Positions 63,816-64,000 of a stretch of 64,000 nucleotides of DNA are shown here, in pieces. Both the position numbers and the translations under genes were made by a program. Below the pieces are notes generated by a model. The model was not told the origin of the DNA. It saw only the letters and a program-made list of their open reading frames with translations, and did no database searches. This stretch comes from Symbiodinium natans (taxonomy: Eukaryota > Sar > Dinophyceae > Suessiales > Symbiodiniaceae): assembly GCA_905221605.1 (NCBI GenBank), contig CAJNDS010002272.1, positions 422,501 to 486,500 on the forward strand, read 5' to 3'. Within the stretch, counting starts at the first letter, position 1. The number at the start of each line of letters is the position of its first letter.

Positions 63816-64000
63816 CTTTTCTTTTTAGTTGTGGGTTCCCTTATAATCAAGTAACCAAACCCAAAAAAGGGTGCCCTTATGATAATATGGTTGCTGGGCT
63901 ACTAAGCAGGACGTTGGGATGAGGGTCGGGAGGGTGTAGAACACTCGGGGTTGCGAAAAGGGTTTTTGGTGTCTTCGAAGAGGGTTTAGGGCGGGTTTAG

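Overview
This window is nuclear DNA from a eukaryote with the plant/alveolate-type telomere heptamer TTTAGGG. It contains no bacterial or organellar genes, and almost no open reading frame above 60 codons is a real gene. I read it as a tandem array of intron-rich genes, all on the + strand. Exons are tiny (about 17-140 nt) and GC3-rich. They are separated by introns filled with short interstitial telomeric arrays in both orientations and with several families of palindromic MITE-like elements. Donors are GT, GC and GA, nearly always with an AG acceptor. Together with one-way gene order, very short intergenic gaps and TTTAGGG, this points to a dinoflagellate or close alveolate relative. I did not see a dinoflagellate spliced-leader relic, so the assignment is inference.

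Method: exon islands were found by eye between repeat arrays and joined only where splice dinucleotides and codon phase agree. Frames are directly visible. Joins are inference and need RNA evidence.

Layout: 0-4.4 kb scattered exons; 5.3-7.4 kb a nine-exon chain with two introns made only of telomeric repeat; 8.3-12.1 kb a gene ending in a coiled coil; 13.2-13.8 kb a 26-bp minisatellite and long poly-G; 14.4-16.1 kb small genes; 16.4-18.1 kb a tandem array of nine hairpins interrupted by a tRNA-Ala(CGC); 18.5-22.9 kb further exon chains; 23.1-30.1 kb the anchor gene, a class I SAM-dependent methyltransferase spread over at least eleven exons with GT-AG, GC-AG and GA-AG introns; 30.3-46 kb a run of genes of unknown function; 46.9-48.9 kb a complete seven-exon gene; 49-51.3 kb a chain holding a calpain-like active-site motif; 51.5-56 kb acidic, GST-like and other exon chains; 56.7-58.3 kb a single-pass membrane protein; 58.9 kb a signal-peptide ORF; 59-63.7 kb the last chains.

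The main observation is that dispersed telomeric repeat appears to act as gene structure. TTTAGGG arrays carry GT (G|GTTTAGGG) and AG (TTTAG|G), and at least five introns are nothing but this repeat. CCCTAAA arrays become acceptors by one change (CCCTAAG| or CCCCAAG|). Terminal exons repeatedly run into an array that supplies the stop codon (CCC TAA or TTT AG). Arrays have inserted into MITEs, once with a 15-bp flanking duplication, and a paralogous block is present with and without six heptamers. I propose that telomeric repeat insertion has been creating introns and gene ends here.
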